64,000 bases of DNA, taken from assembly GCF_016656965.1 (NCBI RefSeq), contig NZ_CP067977.1, positions 1,884,501-1,948,500 on the forward strand, read 5' to 3'. This document shows, piece after piece, positions 8,688 through 17,173 of this stretch; the first letter of the stretch is position 1; the number at the start of each line of letters is the position of its first letter. The stretch is from Brevundimonas vitisensis. Its GTDB lineage: Bacteria; Pseudomonadota; Alphaproteobacteria; Caulobacterales; Caulobacteraceae. Made by a program: the position numbers and the translations under genes. The notes below the pieces were generated by a model that saw nothing but the letters and a program-made list of their open reading frames with translations, was not told where the DNA came from and ran no database searches.

Positions 8688-9492
8688 GCCAAACAAAACA
8701 CGCGTCCTGGCCGTCTCCAACCAGAAGGGCGGGGTGGGCAAGACGACGACCGCCATCAACCTGGGCACGGCCCTGGCCGCCATTGGCGAGCGCGTCCTGA
8801 TCGTGGATATGGATCCCCAGGGCAATGCCTCTACGGGGCTGGGTGTTCCACGTGAAACACGCCGCATCACCATCTATGACGTCGTCGTCGATGGGCGCTC
8901 CGTTGACGAGGCGGCGGTGCCGACAACGGTGCCGGGGCTGGACATCATTCCGGCCGATGCCGATATGTCGGGCGTCGAGATCGAACTCAGCCAGGCCGAC
9001 CGGCGCTCCTTCCGTCTGCGCGACGCCTTGGCGGCTCAGGGGGCCGGGGGTCATACCCGGTATGACTATGTCCTGATCGACTGCCCGCCTTCGCTGAACC
9101 TGCTGACGCTGAACGCCATGGCCGCCGCCGATGCCGTCCTGGTGCCGCTGCAGTGCGAGTTCTTCGCCCTGGAGGGCCTGACCCAGCTGATGAAGACCGT
9201 CGACATGGTCCGCCAGAGCCTGAACCCCGCGCTGGAGATCCAGGGACTGGTCCTGACCATGTATGACCGCCGCAATGCCCTGTCGGGTCAGGTTGCGGCC
9301 GACGTCCGTGCCCATTTCGGGGACAAGGTCTATGACTCGGTCATACCGCGAAACGTCCGCGTCTCGGAGGCACCGTCCTTCGGCAAGCCGGTCCTGATCT
9401 ATGACCTGAAATGCAGCGGCAGCCAGGCCTATCTGAAACTGGCCCGCGAAGTCGTCGCGCGCGAGCGCCAGCGCCGCCTGATCGCGGCCTGA
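8680..9492 (+). CDS. parA: chromosome-partitioning ATPase ParA
   Basis: Walker-type ATPase that forms a gradient on DNA and moves ParB-parS complexes to the opposite pole. The protein is 270 aa from a GTG at 8680 that overlaps rsmG. It carries the deviant Walker A KGGVGKTTT (residues 16-24) with the signature lysine, DMDPQGNAS, and Walker B VLIDCPPSLNLLTLNA. The C-terminal part is basic (REVVARERQRR). A parS site is written into its codons for VPRET near residue 55. It is followed by parB after 47 bases. Confidence 0.97.
   Translation: MSEPNKTRVLAVSNQKGGVGKTTTAINLGTALAAIGERVLIVDMDPQGNASTGLGVPRETRRITIYDVVVDGRSVDEAAVPTTVPGLDIIPADADMSGVEIELSQADRRSFRLRDALAAQGAGGHTRYDYVLIDCPPSLNLLTLNAMAAADAVLVPLQCEFFALEGLTQLMKTVDMVRQSLNPALEIQGLVLTMYDRRNALSGQVAADVRAHFGDKVYDSVIPRNVRVSEAPSFGKPVLIYDLKCSGSQAYLKLAREVVARERQRRLIAA
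8844..8859. promoter_or_regulatory. parS: parS site inside parA
   Basis: TGTTCCACGTGAAACA matches the 16-base parS palindrome at 15 of 16 positions, with C for T at position 5. It is read through as the ParA codons Val-Pro-Arg-Glu-Thr. A site within parA allows ParB spreading to cover the parAB genes, so autoregulation is possible. Confidence 0.88.
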
Positions 9493-9539
9493 ACCGGGCC
9501 GTCACCGGTCCACCCCATCTAGAAGAACGGAAAAAGACT

Positions 9540-10442
9540 TTGTCGGATCGTCAACAACGCGGATTGGGTCGCGGGCTTTCGGCCCTGCTGGGCGAACAGG
9601 CGACCGAGCCCGCCCCGGTGTCTGGCGAGGGCAATCTGCCGACCGGCGTCCGGCTGGTCCCGATCGAGCAGCTGAAACCCAACCCCGATCAGCCTCGCCG
9701 GATCTTCACCCAGCCCGAGCTGGAGGAACTGGCCAGTTCGATCCGGGACAAGGGCGTGTTGCAGCCGATCCTGGTCCGGGCCCTGCCGGATGAACCGGGC
9801 CATTGGCAGATCATCGCCGGTGAACGGCGTTGGCGTGCCTCGCAGCTGGCCCGCCTGACCGAGGTGCCGATCATCGAGCGCCAGATGGACGATCTGGAGG
9901 TGCTGGAAGTCGCCATCATCGAGAATGTTCAGCGCGCCGACCTGAACCCGATCGAAGAGGCCCAGGCCTATCATCAGCTGATGGACCGGTTCGGCCGGAC
10001 CCAGGACGCCCTGGCCGGCGTCGTGGGCAAGAGCCGCAGCCATGTGGCCAACACCCTGCGTCTGCTGCAGCTGCCCCCGTCGGTCGTGGACCATGTCATG
10101 GCCGGGCGACTGTCCGCCGGTCACGGCCGGGCCCTGATCACCGCCGCCGATCCCGCCGCTCTGGCGCAGGAGGTCCTGTCCAAGGGACTGAATGTGCGTC
10201 AGACCGAGGCTCTGGCCCGCCGATCGGCCGAAGGGCCGTCCAAGGCCAAGACCGCCGCATCGAAGGCCGATGACGCGCCCTGGTCCGCCGATATCGCCGC
10301 CCTGCGCCAGGACCTGTCCGATGCCCTGGGGCTGAAGGTCGATCTGGTCGATCGCGGCCCGCGCGCCGGGGGCGAGCTGACCCTGTCGTACAAGACCCTG
10401 GAACAGCTGGATGACCTGTGCCGGCGTCTGATGCGGCTCTAG
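9540..10442 (+). CDS. parB: chromosome-partitioning protein ParB
   Basis: CTP-dependent DNA clamp that loads at parS and spreads. The TTG at 9540 is the only sensible start: it gives (M)SDRQQRGLGRGLSALLGE, the invariant ParB N-terminus, with AAGAACGGA ahead of it, and no ATG or GTG exists between the parA stop and that motif. The result is 300 aa. It shows the CTP-binding GERRWRA (near 93-99) and ENVQRADLNPIEEAQAY (near 127), a helix-turn-helix (VVGKSRSHVANTLRLL) and a C-terminal dimerisation region. The four parS sites lie 0.7-5.1 kb upstream. Confidence 0.96.
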   Translation: MSDRQQRGLGRGLSALLGEQATEPAPVSGEGNLPTGVRLVPIEQLKPNPDQPRRIFTQPELEELASSIRDKGVLQPILVRALPDEPGHWQIIAGERRWRASQLARLTEVPIIERQMDDLEVLEVAIIENVQRADLNPIEEAQAYHQLMDRFGRTQDALAGVVGKSRSHVANTLRLLQLPPSVVDHVMAGRLSAGHGRALITAADPAALAQEVLSKGLNVRQTEALARRSAEGPSKAKTAASKADDAPWSADIAALRQDLSDALGLKVDLVDRGPRAGGELTLSYKTLEQLDDLCRRLMRL

Positions 10443-10467
10443 GCCAGGTCCGTGCTATAGAGCGCGC

Positions 10468-10650
10468 ATGACCGATGCCAAGCCGACCAACGCCGCCACC
10501 GAAGCCCTGAAACGCGCCCTGGCCGCCAAGCGCGGCGCCAGCATGGCCCACGCCGGACTGGACGGTGGAAAGGCCGAGGAACGTATGGTCGCCGCCAAGA
10601 ACGCTGCCCTGGCCAAGCCCGCCTTCCGCAAGGCGTCAAAGCGAGGCTAG
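10468..10650 (+). CDS. small basic protein downstream of parB, function unknown
   Basis: A 60-residue protein rich in Ala and Lys (MTDAKPTNAATEALKRALAA at the start, KPAFRKASKRG at the end) that begins 25 bases after parB. I do not recognise the family. Its composition is helical and positively charged, with no membrane segment. Being codirectional and close, it may share the parAB transcript. The codon structure looks coding, but a gene this short in high-GC DNA could be spurious. Confidence 0.5.
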   Translation: MTDAKPTNAATEALKRALAAKRGASMAHAGLDGGKAEERMVAAKNAALAKPAFRKASKRG

Positions 10651-10674
10651 GGCAGGGGCCTGCCGGTCGAAGAC

Positions 10675-12003
10675 CTAACGCTCCAGGAACCGCAGCGCGC
10701 TGAAGACATGGGCGCGAACACCGACCACCAGGACCTTTTCGTTCACGTCGAACTGGGGCGAATGGTTGGGGGCCGAGGTGGCCGGATCAACCCCGTCCGG
10801 GCTGGCCCCCAGGTGATAGAAGACGCCCGGGATCTCGCGCTGAAAATAGCTGAAGTCCTCGGCCACCGTGGTCGGGGGCGTGGCGGCATTGACCTTTCCG
10901 GTGCCGGCGGCCTCTTCCAGCACAGGGGCCAGCCAGGCTGACAGGCCTTCGTCATTATAGACCAGGGCCGCGTTCTGGCGGATCGAGAAATCCGCCGTCG
11001 CGCCATAGGCCGCCGCCACATGGTCCACTGCGGCCTCGGCCCGCCGAACCAGATCGTCCCTCTGGGCGGTGTCAAAGGTCCGCAGCGTGCCGGACAGCGT
11101 CGCCTGATCCGGAATGATGTTGTAGCGGACGCCCGCATCCAGGGTCGCGATGGTGAAGACGGTCGGCGTCGTTGTCGGGTCGATCGTCCGCGCGGTCAGG
11201 GTGTTGATGGTCTGGATCACCTGTCCGGTCACGGCAATGACGTCGATCCCCTTCCAGGGCCAGGCCCCGTGGGTCTGCCGCCCGTGGATGACGATGTCGA
11301 CACGGTCCGAGGCGGCCATGAAGCCCTGCGGCCGATAGAAGATCGTCCCCGGCACCCCCGGCACCACATGCAGGCCAAAGATGGCTTCCGGGGCCGGATC
11401 CTTCAGCACCCCTTCCGCGATCATCAGGGCTGCCCCGCCCAGCGGCTCTCCGGGAGGCGCGCCTTCCTCGGCCGGCTGAAAGATGAAGACCACGGTCCCC
11501 GCCAGATCCTCGCGCATTCCGGCCAGAACCGTGGCGGCCCCCAGAAGCATGGCGAGATGGGCGTCGTGGCCGCAGGCGTGGGCCACCGGGACCGTCTGGC
11601 CCTGATAGGTCCCGGTCGCGGTCGAGGCAAAGGGCAGGCCGGTCGCCTCCAGCACGGGCAGGGCGTCCATATCGGCCCTCAGCGCCACGGTCCGGCCGGG
11701 CCGCCCACCGCGCAGGATGCCCACCACCCCGGTCTTGCCGACCTCGGTCCGGACCTCCAGCCCCAGGCTCCGCAGATGCTCGGCCACGGCGGCAGCCGTG
11801 CGGGTTTCGGCAAAGCCCAGTTCCGGATGCTGGTGGAAATCACGCCGCCAGGCCACGACCTGGGGCATGACCCCCTCGACGGCGGCGGAGATCTCGCGCG
11901 TTGGGGCCTGGGCCAGTGCCGGTGTCGCCAGGCTCCCGCTCGCAAGGGCCAGCGCCAGAAGCAGCTTCGGTGCGGCGGACGACATCAGGCGACGGATGGA
12001 CAT
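10675..12003 (-). CDS. M20 family amidohydrolase, exported
   Basis: Zinc amidohydrolase of the M20D (hippurate hydrolase/IAA-amino-acid hydrolase-like) family, expected to hydrolyse N-acyl amino acids or related amides in the periplasm. The protein is 442 aa with a clear Sec signal peptide (LLLALALASGSLATPALAQA). Metal-binding motifs include HACGHDAH near 140-150, QPAEEGAPPG and LHVVPGVPG, and NHSPQFDVNE at the C-terminus. The ATG at 12003 has a good GAGGGG upstream. It points toward parB and diverges from the ferredoxin-like gene. The natural substrate cannot be inferred from context. Confidence 0.9.
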   Translation of the reverse strand: MSIRRLMSSAAPKLLLALALASGSLATPALAQAPTREISAAVEGVMPQVVAWRRDFHQHPELGFAETRTAAAVAEHLRSLGLEVRTEVGKTGVVGILRGGRPGRTVALRADMDALPVLEATGLPFASTATGTYQGQTVPVAHACGHDAHLAMLLGAATVLAGMREDLAGTVVFIFQPAEEGAPPGEPLGGAALMIAEGVLKDPAPEAIFGLHVVPGVPGTIFYRPQGFMAASDRVDIVIHGRQTHGAWPWKGIDVIAVTGQVIQTINTLTARTIDPTTTPTVFTIATLDAGVRYNIIPDQATLSGTLRTFDTAQRDDLVRRAEAAVDHVAAAYGATADFSIRQNAALVYNDEGLSAWLAPVLEEAAGTGKVNAATPPTTVAEDFSYFQREIPGVFYHLGASPDGVDPATSAPNHSPQFDVNEKVLVVGVRAHVFSALRFLER

Positions 12004-12083
12004 GGCGATTTCCCCTCTGAAAGATCAGGGTGCGCCGACCTGTCCGTCTTGCGCAAGACGGCGAACACCACGATCTGACACCC

Positions 12084-12443
12084 ATGGCGATCAAGACCGC
12101 GAAATCCGAATGGCGCGACGTGGTTCTGGTGTGCCGCAAATGCTCCAAGAAACTGGATGGCGGCTTTGGGCCGGACGGCGATCAGACGCTGAAAAAGGCC
12201 CTGCGCCGCTATCTCAAGGCGGGCCAGTACAAGGTGGGCAAGGGCCGCAAGGCCGAGCTGGTGGTGCGCGAGACCGACTGTTTCGACATCTGCCCCAAGA
12301 ATGCGGTGGTGGCGATCAACGCCGCCAATCCCAAGGCCATGTTGATCGTGCCGGCGGGGGCCGACCTGTTGGAGGTCAAGGCCCGGCTGAACCTGGACGA
12401 TGGACGGCGGCTGAAACCGGTTCTGACCATCGTGCCGGACTGA
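12084..12443 (+). CDS. (2Fe-2S) ferredoxin-like protein
   Basis: A 119-residue cytoplasmic protein of the thioredoxin-fold [2Fe-2S] ferredoxin type. VCRKCSKKLDGGFG near residues 14-27 and CFDICPKNAVV near 71 supply the four Cys in the usual two-pair arrangement. The ATG at 12084 (MAIKTAKSEW) is chosen over the open extension to 12030. It probably serves as an electron carrier or cluster protein; no partner is evident nearby. Confidence 0.75.
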   Translation: MAIKTAKSEWRDVVLVCRKCSKKLDGGFGPDGDQTLKKALRRYLKAGQYKVGKGRKAELVVRETDCFDICPKNAVVAINAANPKAMLIVPAGADLLEVKARLNLDDGRRLKPVLTIVPD

Positions 12444-12533
12444 TCCGGTCAGCCAGAGCGGGTCTGGTCAGGCGGTGTGCCGGGCGCTAAACCGCGCCCA
12501 ACAAGAACAATCGATTATCCGGGAAACGCCAGT

Positions 12534-14036
12534 ATGCGCGACATCAACCATTTCATCGACGGAGCCGTCTTCACCGGCACCTCGGGTCGGTTCTCCGACG
12601 TTTTCGACCCCAATACCGGCCAGGTCCAGGCCCGCGTCCAACTGGCCACCGAGGCCGAGATGGACCGCGCGGTCCAGAGCGCCCAGAACGCCTTCGACGG
12701 CTGGTCCAGCACCAATCCCCAGCGCCGCGCGCGGGTGATGTTCGAGTTCAAGCGCCTGGTCGAGGCGAACATGACCGAACTGGCCGAGTTGCTGTCGTCC
12801 GAGCACGGCAAGGTGATCGCCGACTCCAAGGGCGATATCCAGCGGGGCCTGGAGGTGATCGAGTTCGCGTGCGGCATCCCCCATGCGCTGAAGGGAGAAT
12901 ACACCTGGGGGGCCGGTCCGGGCATTGACGTCTATTCGATGCGCCAGCCGCTGGGCGTGGTGGCGGGGATCACCCCTTTCAACTTCCCGGCCATGATCCC
13001 GATGTGGATGTTCGGCGTGGCCATCGCCGTCGGCAACACCTTCATCCTGAAGCCGTCGGAGCGCGATCCGTCGGTGCCGGTCCGTCTGGCCGAGCTGATG
13101 ATGGAGGCGGGGGCCCCCGCCGGGGTGCTGAACGTCGTCCACGGCGACAAGACGGCGGTCGACGCCATCCTGACCCATCCGCTGATCCATGCGGTCAGCT
13201 TCGTCGGCTCGTCCGACATTGCCCACTATGTCTATCAGACCGGCGCGGCCAACCATAAGCGGGTCCAGGCCATGGGCGGGGCCAAGAACCACGGCATCGT
13301 CCTGCCGGACGCGGACATGGATCAGGTCATCAAGGATCTGTCGGGGGCGGCCTATGGCTCTGCCGGCGAACGCTGCATGGCGCTGCCGGTCGTGGTGCCG
13401 GTCGGCCAGAAGACCGCCGATGAACTGCGCGAGCGGATGGTGGCCGAGATCCCCTCGATGCGGGTCGGCGTCTCGACCGATGCCGGCGCCCATTACGGCC
13501 CCGTCGTGACCGCCCAGCACAAGGCCCGGGTCGAGGGCTGGATCGAGCAGGGGGTCAAGGACGGAGCCGAACTGGTCGTCGACGGCCGCGGCTTCAGCCT
13601 GCAGGGGCACGAGCAGGGGTATTTCATCGGCCCGTCGCTGTTCGACCACGTCACGCCGGACATGGCCGCCTATAAGGAAGAGATCTTCGGCCCGGTGCTG
13701 CAGATCGTCCGCGCTGCCAGTTTCGAGGAGGCGCTGTCGCTTCCTTCGAAGCACCAATACGGCAACGGCGTCGCCATCTTCACCCAGAACGGCCGCGCGG
13801 CCCGTGACTTCGCCGCCCGGGTCAATGTCGGCATGGTCGGGATCAATGTGCCGATCCCCGTGCCGGTCGCCTATCACACCTTCGGCGGCTGGAAGCGCTC
13901 GGCCTTCGGCGACACCAACCAGCACGGCATGGAAGGGGTGAAGTTCTGGACCAAGGTCAAGACGGTGACGGCCCGCTGGCCCGACAGCGAGCTGGAGCAC
14001 GCCGACAGCTCTTTCGTGATCCCGACGATGCGCTAG
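12534..14036 (+). CDS. mmsA: CoA-acylating methylmalonate-semialdehyde dehydrogenase
   Basis: Aldehyde-dehydrogenase-fold enzyme converting methylmalonate semialdehyde to propionyl-CoA in valine and thymine (and inositol) catabolism. The protein is 500 aa from ATG 12534 (MRDINHFIDGAVF), the typical MmsA length. It has the catalytic Cys in GSAGERCMAL near residue 283, GITPFNFPAMIPMWMF characteristic of MmsA, and NVPIPVPVAYHTFGGWKRS. No other valine-degradation genes (mmsB, bkd) lie alongside. The open frame back to 12477 is discarded. Confidence 0.94.
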   Translation: MRDINHFIDGAVFTGTSGRFSDVFDPNTGQVQARVQLATEAEMDRAVQSAQNAFDGWSSTNPQRRARVMFEFKRLVEANMTELAELLSSEHGKVIADSKGDIQRGLEVIEFACGIPHALKGEYTWGAGPGIDVYSMRQPLGVVAGITPFNFPAMIPMWMFGVAIAVGNTFILKPSERDPSVPVRLAELMMEAGAPAGVLNVVHGDKTAVDAILTHPLIHAVSFVGSSDIAHYVYQTGAANHKRVQAMGGAKNHGIVLPDADMDQVIKDLSGAAYGSAGERCMALPVVVPVGQKTADELRERMVAEIPSMRVGVSTDAGAHYGPVVTAQHKARVEGWIEQGVKDGAELVVDGRGFSLQGHEQGYFIGPSLFDHVTPDMAAYKEEIFGPVLQIVRAASFEEALSLPSKHQYGNGVAIFTQNGRAARDFAARVNVGMVGINVPIPVPVAYHTFGGWKRSAFGDTNQHGMEGVKFWTKVKTVTARWPDSELEHADSSFVIPTMR

Positions 14037-14064
14037 GGGTGCCTGTGAAGGCGGGGGTGGTCGG

Positions 14065-14289
14065 CTATTCCCAGCGGGTGCCGACGCCGCCGCCTTCGTC
14101 CCACTCTCCGCCCGCATCCAGGGCGTCATCGAAGCTGAGGAGGCGGTCGATCAGGATGCCGGCCACGACGCCGACGGCCGTCAAGGCCAGGGCGGTGGCC
14201 AGGCTGCCGATGCCGATCTTCTCCGACCGCGTCAGGCGACGGCGGCCCGAGACGTCGATGATCCGGGTGGGGGCGTGACGACGGGCCAT
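14065..14289 (-). CDS. small single-pass membrane protein downstream of def
   Basis: A 74-residue protein with a basic N-terminus ([20 protein letters not shown]), one hydrophobic segment (LATALALTAVGVVAGILI, about 30-47) and an acidic, Gly-rich tail. Its ATG overlaps the def stop as ATGA, so it is cotranslated with def. The family is not recognised. It converges with mmsA. Confidence 0.6.
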   Translation of the reverse strand: MARRHAPTRIIDVSGRRRLTRSEKIGIGSLATALALTAVGVVAGILIDRLLSFDDALDAGGEWDEGGGVGTRWE

Positions 14290-14870
14290 CAGGCAGCCAG
14301 CCTCGCGGCCTTCTTGACCTTGGCCACGGCACGGTCGCGCTTCAGTCGCGACAGGTGATCGATGAACAGCACGCCTTCCAGGTGGTCCATCTCGTGCTGG
14401 ATGCAGACGGCAAACAGGCCGTCGGCCTCCTCTTCCACAGCCTGGCCGTCATAGTCGAGGTAACGCAGGCGGATACGGGCCGGACGCTCGACGGCGTCAA
14501 ACACCTCGGGCACCGACAGGCAGCCTTCCTCATAGGTGTACAGTTCGTCAGAGGCCCAGACGATCTCGGGATTGACGAGATAGCGCGGATTGCGGCGGGC
14601 TTCCTGGTCGGCAGCCTCTGCAGCCTCGCCAGCGGCCGGAGCGTCGCCTTCCACGGCACCATCGCCCAGGTCCATGACGATGACCCGGCGCGCATCGCCG
14701 ATCTGGACCGCCGCCAGGCCGATACCCGGCGCGGCGTACATGGTCTCCAGCATGTCATCCATCAGGGTGCGCAGTTCCGGCGTGACCCCGCCTTCGACGG
14801 GGACCGAAATCCGCTTCAGCACCGCCAGGTCGGCAGCATTGTCGATGGTCAGGATGCGACGGATGGCCAT
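14289..14870 (-). CDS. def: peptide deformylase
   Basis: Removes the formyl group from nascent proteins. The protein is 193 aa from ATG 14870 ([11 protein letters not shown]). All three metal motifs are present: [10 protein letters not shown] near 48, EGCLS near 116 and HEMDH near 160. An Ala/Glu/Asp-rich insertion of about 25 residues ([17 protein letters not shown]) sits between the first two motifs, longer than in enteric Def. No fmt gene follows; instead a small membrane protein gene overlaps it. The open frame upstream to 14924 is not needed. Confidence 0.95.
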   Translation of the reverse strand: MAIRRILTIDNAADLAVLKRISVPVEGGVTPELRTLMDDMLETMYAAPGIGLAAVQIGDARRVIVMDLGDGAVEGDAPAAGEAAEAADQEARRNPRYLVNPEIVWASDELYTYEEGCLSVPEVFDAVERPARIRLRYLDYDGQAVEEEADGLFAVCIQHEMDHLEGVLFIDHLSRLKRDRAVAKVKKAARLAA

Positions 14871-14943
14871 GCCTCGCAGGTAGGGCGGATTGACCCGCAC
14901 GTCAAGATTTCCGCCCTGCGACAACAGGGCTTGCGCCTCGGAA

Positions 14944-14958
14944 TGTTATTTCATAACA
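14944..14958. promoter_or_regulatory. Zur-like operator upstream of the TonB receptor
   Basis: TGTTAT-TTC-ATAACA is a perfect 6-base inverted repeat with a 3-base centre, in the GTTATNNNATAAC form typical of alphaproteobacterial Zur boxes. It lies 40 bases before the start codon of a receptor with ZnuD-type signatures, where repression by zinc-loaded Zur would be expected. The match is seen directly; assignment to Zur is inference from the motif and the gene. Confidence 0.6.
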
Positions 14959-14997
14959 CAACGCACGCACTGTATTCACTGGACAGGTTCCCTCCCC

Positions 14998-17037
14998 ATG
15001 ACCGTCACCCGCTCGTTCCGCTCCGCCCTCCTCGTCGCCGCCGGCTGGGGTGCCATGGGCAGCCTCGCCCTGGCCCAGACCGCGCCTCAGGATCAGGCCA
15101 CGACGGTCGAAGAGATCATCGTCACCGGTGTCCCCTTCGGTATCAGCCGCAACGCCACCACCATCGCCACCTCCGTCCTGGACGAGGAAATCCTGGCCAC
15201 AGCCCCCGCCGCCTCTCTGGGCGATCTGCTGTCCACCCTGCCGGGCCTGCGCTCCAGCGGCTTTGCGCCGGGGTCCAGCCGACCGGTCATCCGCGGTCTG
15301 AGCGGCCCGCGCGTGCAGGTCCTGACCAATGGCGTCGGCCTGATCGATGCGTCCTCGGTTTCGCCGGACCACCAGGTCGCCGCCGATCCCGGAGAGTCCA
15401 ACCGGATCGAGGTCGTGCGCGGTCCTGCCACCCTGGCCTACGGCGGCTCGGCGATCGGCGGGGTGGTCAACATCCTGGATGGCCGCATCCCCGAGCAGCT
15501 GCCTGAAGGCGGGCTGGAGGGCCGTGTGACCGCTCAGGGATCAACGGTTGACAACGGTCGGTCCTTCGGGGGCCGCGCGACCCTGGGTCTCGGCCGCTTC
15601 GCCCTGCACCTCGACGCCCTGAAGAAGGACGCCGACGACTATGAAATCCCGTCCTCGCCGATCTCGCAGCGGCTGGCCGATGCCGAGGGGATCGACCGCG
15701 AAGAGACCGGCGTCCTGCCCAACAGCTTCTCGGAGCTGGAAGCCTTCGGCATCGGCGGATCCTACATCGGGGACCAGGGCTTCTTTGGTCTGTCCTACAA
15801 GCAGACCGACAGCACCTATGGCATCGTGGCCGAGGAGACGGTCTTCATCGACCTGCAGCAGGAGCGGTTCGACGCGCGGGGCGAATACCGCTTCGACAGC
15901 GGGCCCTTCCGGGCCGTGCGCGCCACCTATGGCCAGGCGGACTATACCCACACCGAGTTCGAGGACGTCGGCGAACCGGGCACGGTCTTCAACTCCGATG
16001 GCTGGGAAGCGCGCGCCGATCTGATCCAGCGGCCGGTCGGCGGCTGGAACGGGGCGTTCGGCGTCCAGGCCCTGTCGCGCAATTTCGAGGCGATCGGCGA
16101 CGAGGCCTTCGTCCCCACCACCGACATCGAGGAGGCGGGCCTCTATACGGTCCAGCGGCTGGATCGCGACGGCTACGGCTTCGAGGGCGGCCTGCGTTAT
16201 GACCGCCGCACGCTCAGCGCCACACCCCTGTCCGGCGGCGCCGAGGTGGAGCGCGAGTTCGACAACTGGTCGGCCTCCGGTGCCGTTTTCGTGCGGCCCC
16301 AGCCCGGACTGTTCCTGGGCCTGAGCCTGTCGCGGACCGAGCGCGCCCCGTCCGAGGTCGAGCTGTTTGCCGACGGCTTCCACCTGGCCACCGCCGTCTA
16401 TGAGCTGGGTGACCCCACCCTGGACACCGAGGCGGTGGTGACCCTGGAGGGCACGGTCCACTATGACCGCGGGGCCTTCCGCGGCGACCTGCACGTCTAT
16501 GCGGCCAAATATGATGGCTTCATCGACCAGCGCGACACCGGGCTGGAGGAGCCGTTCGATGAGGACGGCGAGATCGAGCTGTTCCCCGTCTTCGCCTATG
16601 TCCAGACCGACGCCGACTTCCGGGGCTTCGAGGCCCAGGCGGCCTATGACGTCTGGACCTCGGGCCGCCGCGTGGTGACGCTGGAGGCGGCCGCCGACTA
16701 TGTCGATGCCGACACGGACCTGGGGCCCGCCTCGCGCATCCCGCCGTGGTCGCTGACGGGCCGCGTCCGCTATGGCTCGGCCCCCTTCGATGTCAGCCTG
16801 GAAGTCCGCCGCGTCGGCGAACAGGATGAGGTGGCCGAGTTCGAGCTGCCCACCGACGGCTATACGCTGGTGAACCTGTCCGGGGCCTGGCGTCCGTTCC
16901 AGGACGACCGCATCACCCTGTTCGCCGAGGGTCGCAACCTGTTCGACGAAGAGGCCCGCGAACACGTCTCCTTCCTGAAGGACATCGCCCCGATGCCGGG
17001 CCGCAATCTGCGGGTCGGAATCAACTATCGATTCTGA
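14998..17037 (+). CDS. ZnuD-like TonB-dependent outer-membrane receptor
   Basis: A 679-residue outer-membrane receptor from ATG 14998, with signal peptide (LLVAAGWGAMGSLALAQ), TonB-box-like EEIIVTG, plug domain and beta-barrel ending in the aromatic NYRF. The plug carries GFAPGSSRPVIRGLSGPRVQ, ASSVSPDHQVA and IEVVRGPATLAYGGSAIGGVVN, which I associate with the ZnuD zinc-receptor family, and the HVSFLKDIAPMPGRNLR end is also ZnuD-like. It lacks the His-rich loops of some ZnuD proteins. A Zur-like box precedes it. Zinc is the likely cargo, but other metals or haem are not excluded. Confidence 0.82.
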   Translation: MTVTRSFRSALLVAAGWGAMGSLALAQTAPQDQATTVEEIIVTGVPFGISRNATTIATSVLDEEILATAPAASLGDLLSTLPGLRSSGFAPGSSRPVIRGLSGPRVQVLTNGVGLIDASSVSPDHQVAADPGESNRIEVVRGPATLAYGGSAIGGVVNILDGRIPEQLPEGGLEGRVTAQGSTVDNGRSFGGRATLGLGRFALHLDALKKDADDYEIPSSPISQRLADAEGIDREETGVLPNSFSELEAFGIGGSYIGDQGFFGLSYKQTDSTYGIVAEETVFIDLQQERFDARGEYRFDSGPFRAVRATYGQADYTHTEFEDVGEPGTVFNSDGWEARADLIQRPVGGWNGAFGVQALSRNFEAIGDEAFVPTTDIEEAGLYTVQRLDRDGYGFEGGLRYDRRTLSATPLSGGAEVEREFDNWSASGAVFVRPQPGLFLGLSLSRTERAPSEVELFADGFHLATAVYELGDPTLDTEAVVTLEGTVHYDRGAFRGDLHVYAAKYDGFIDQRDTGLEEPFDEDGEIELFPVFAYVQTDADFRGFEAQAAYDVWTSGRRVVTLEAAADYVDADTDLGPASRIPPWSLTGRVRYGSAPFDVSLEVRRVGEQDEVAEFELPTDGYTLVNLSGAWRPFQDDRITLFAEGRNLFDEEAREHVSFLKDIAPMPGRNLRVGINYRF

Positions 17038-17173
17038 TGGGCCGGCCATGAAATCTGCTCGGATGCCTTAGCAGATTTCGCTGGCCTCCCGCCCTGGGGG
17101 TCGCCATGTCATGGGTCATGGCTCTCTTCGCTTCGACCCGAACCTGGTTCTTCGGCTCAAGGGTACGGCCCGC

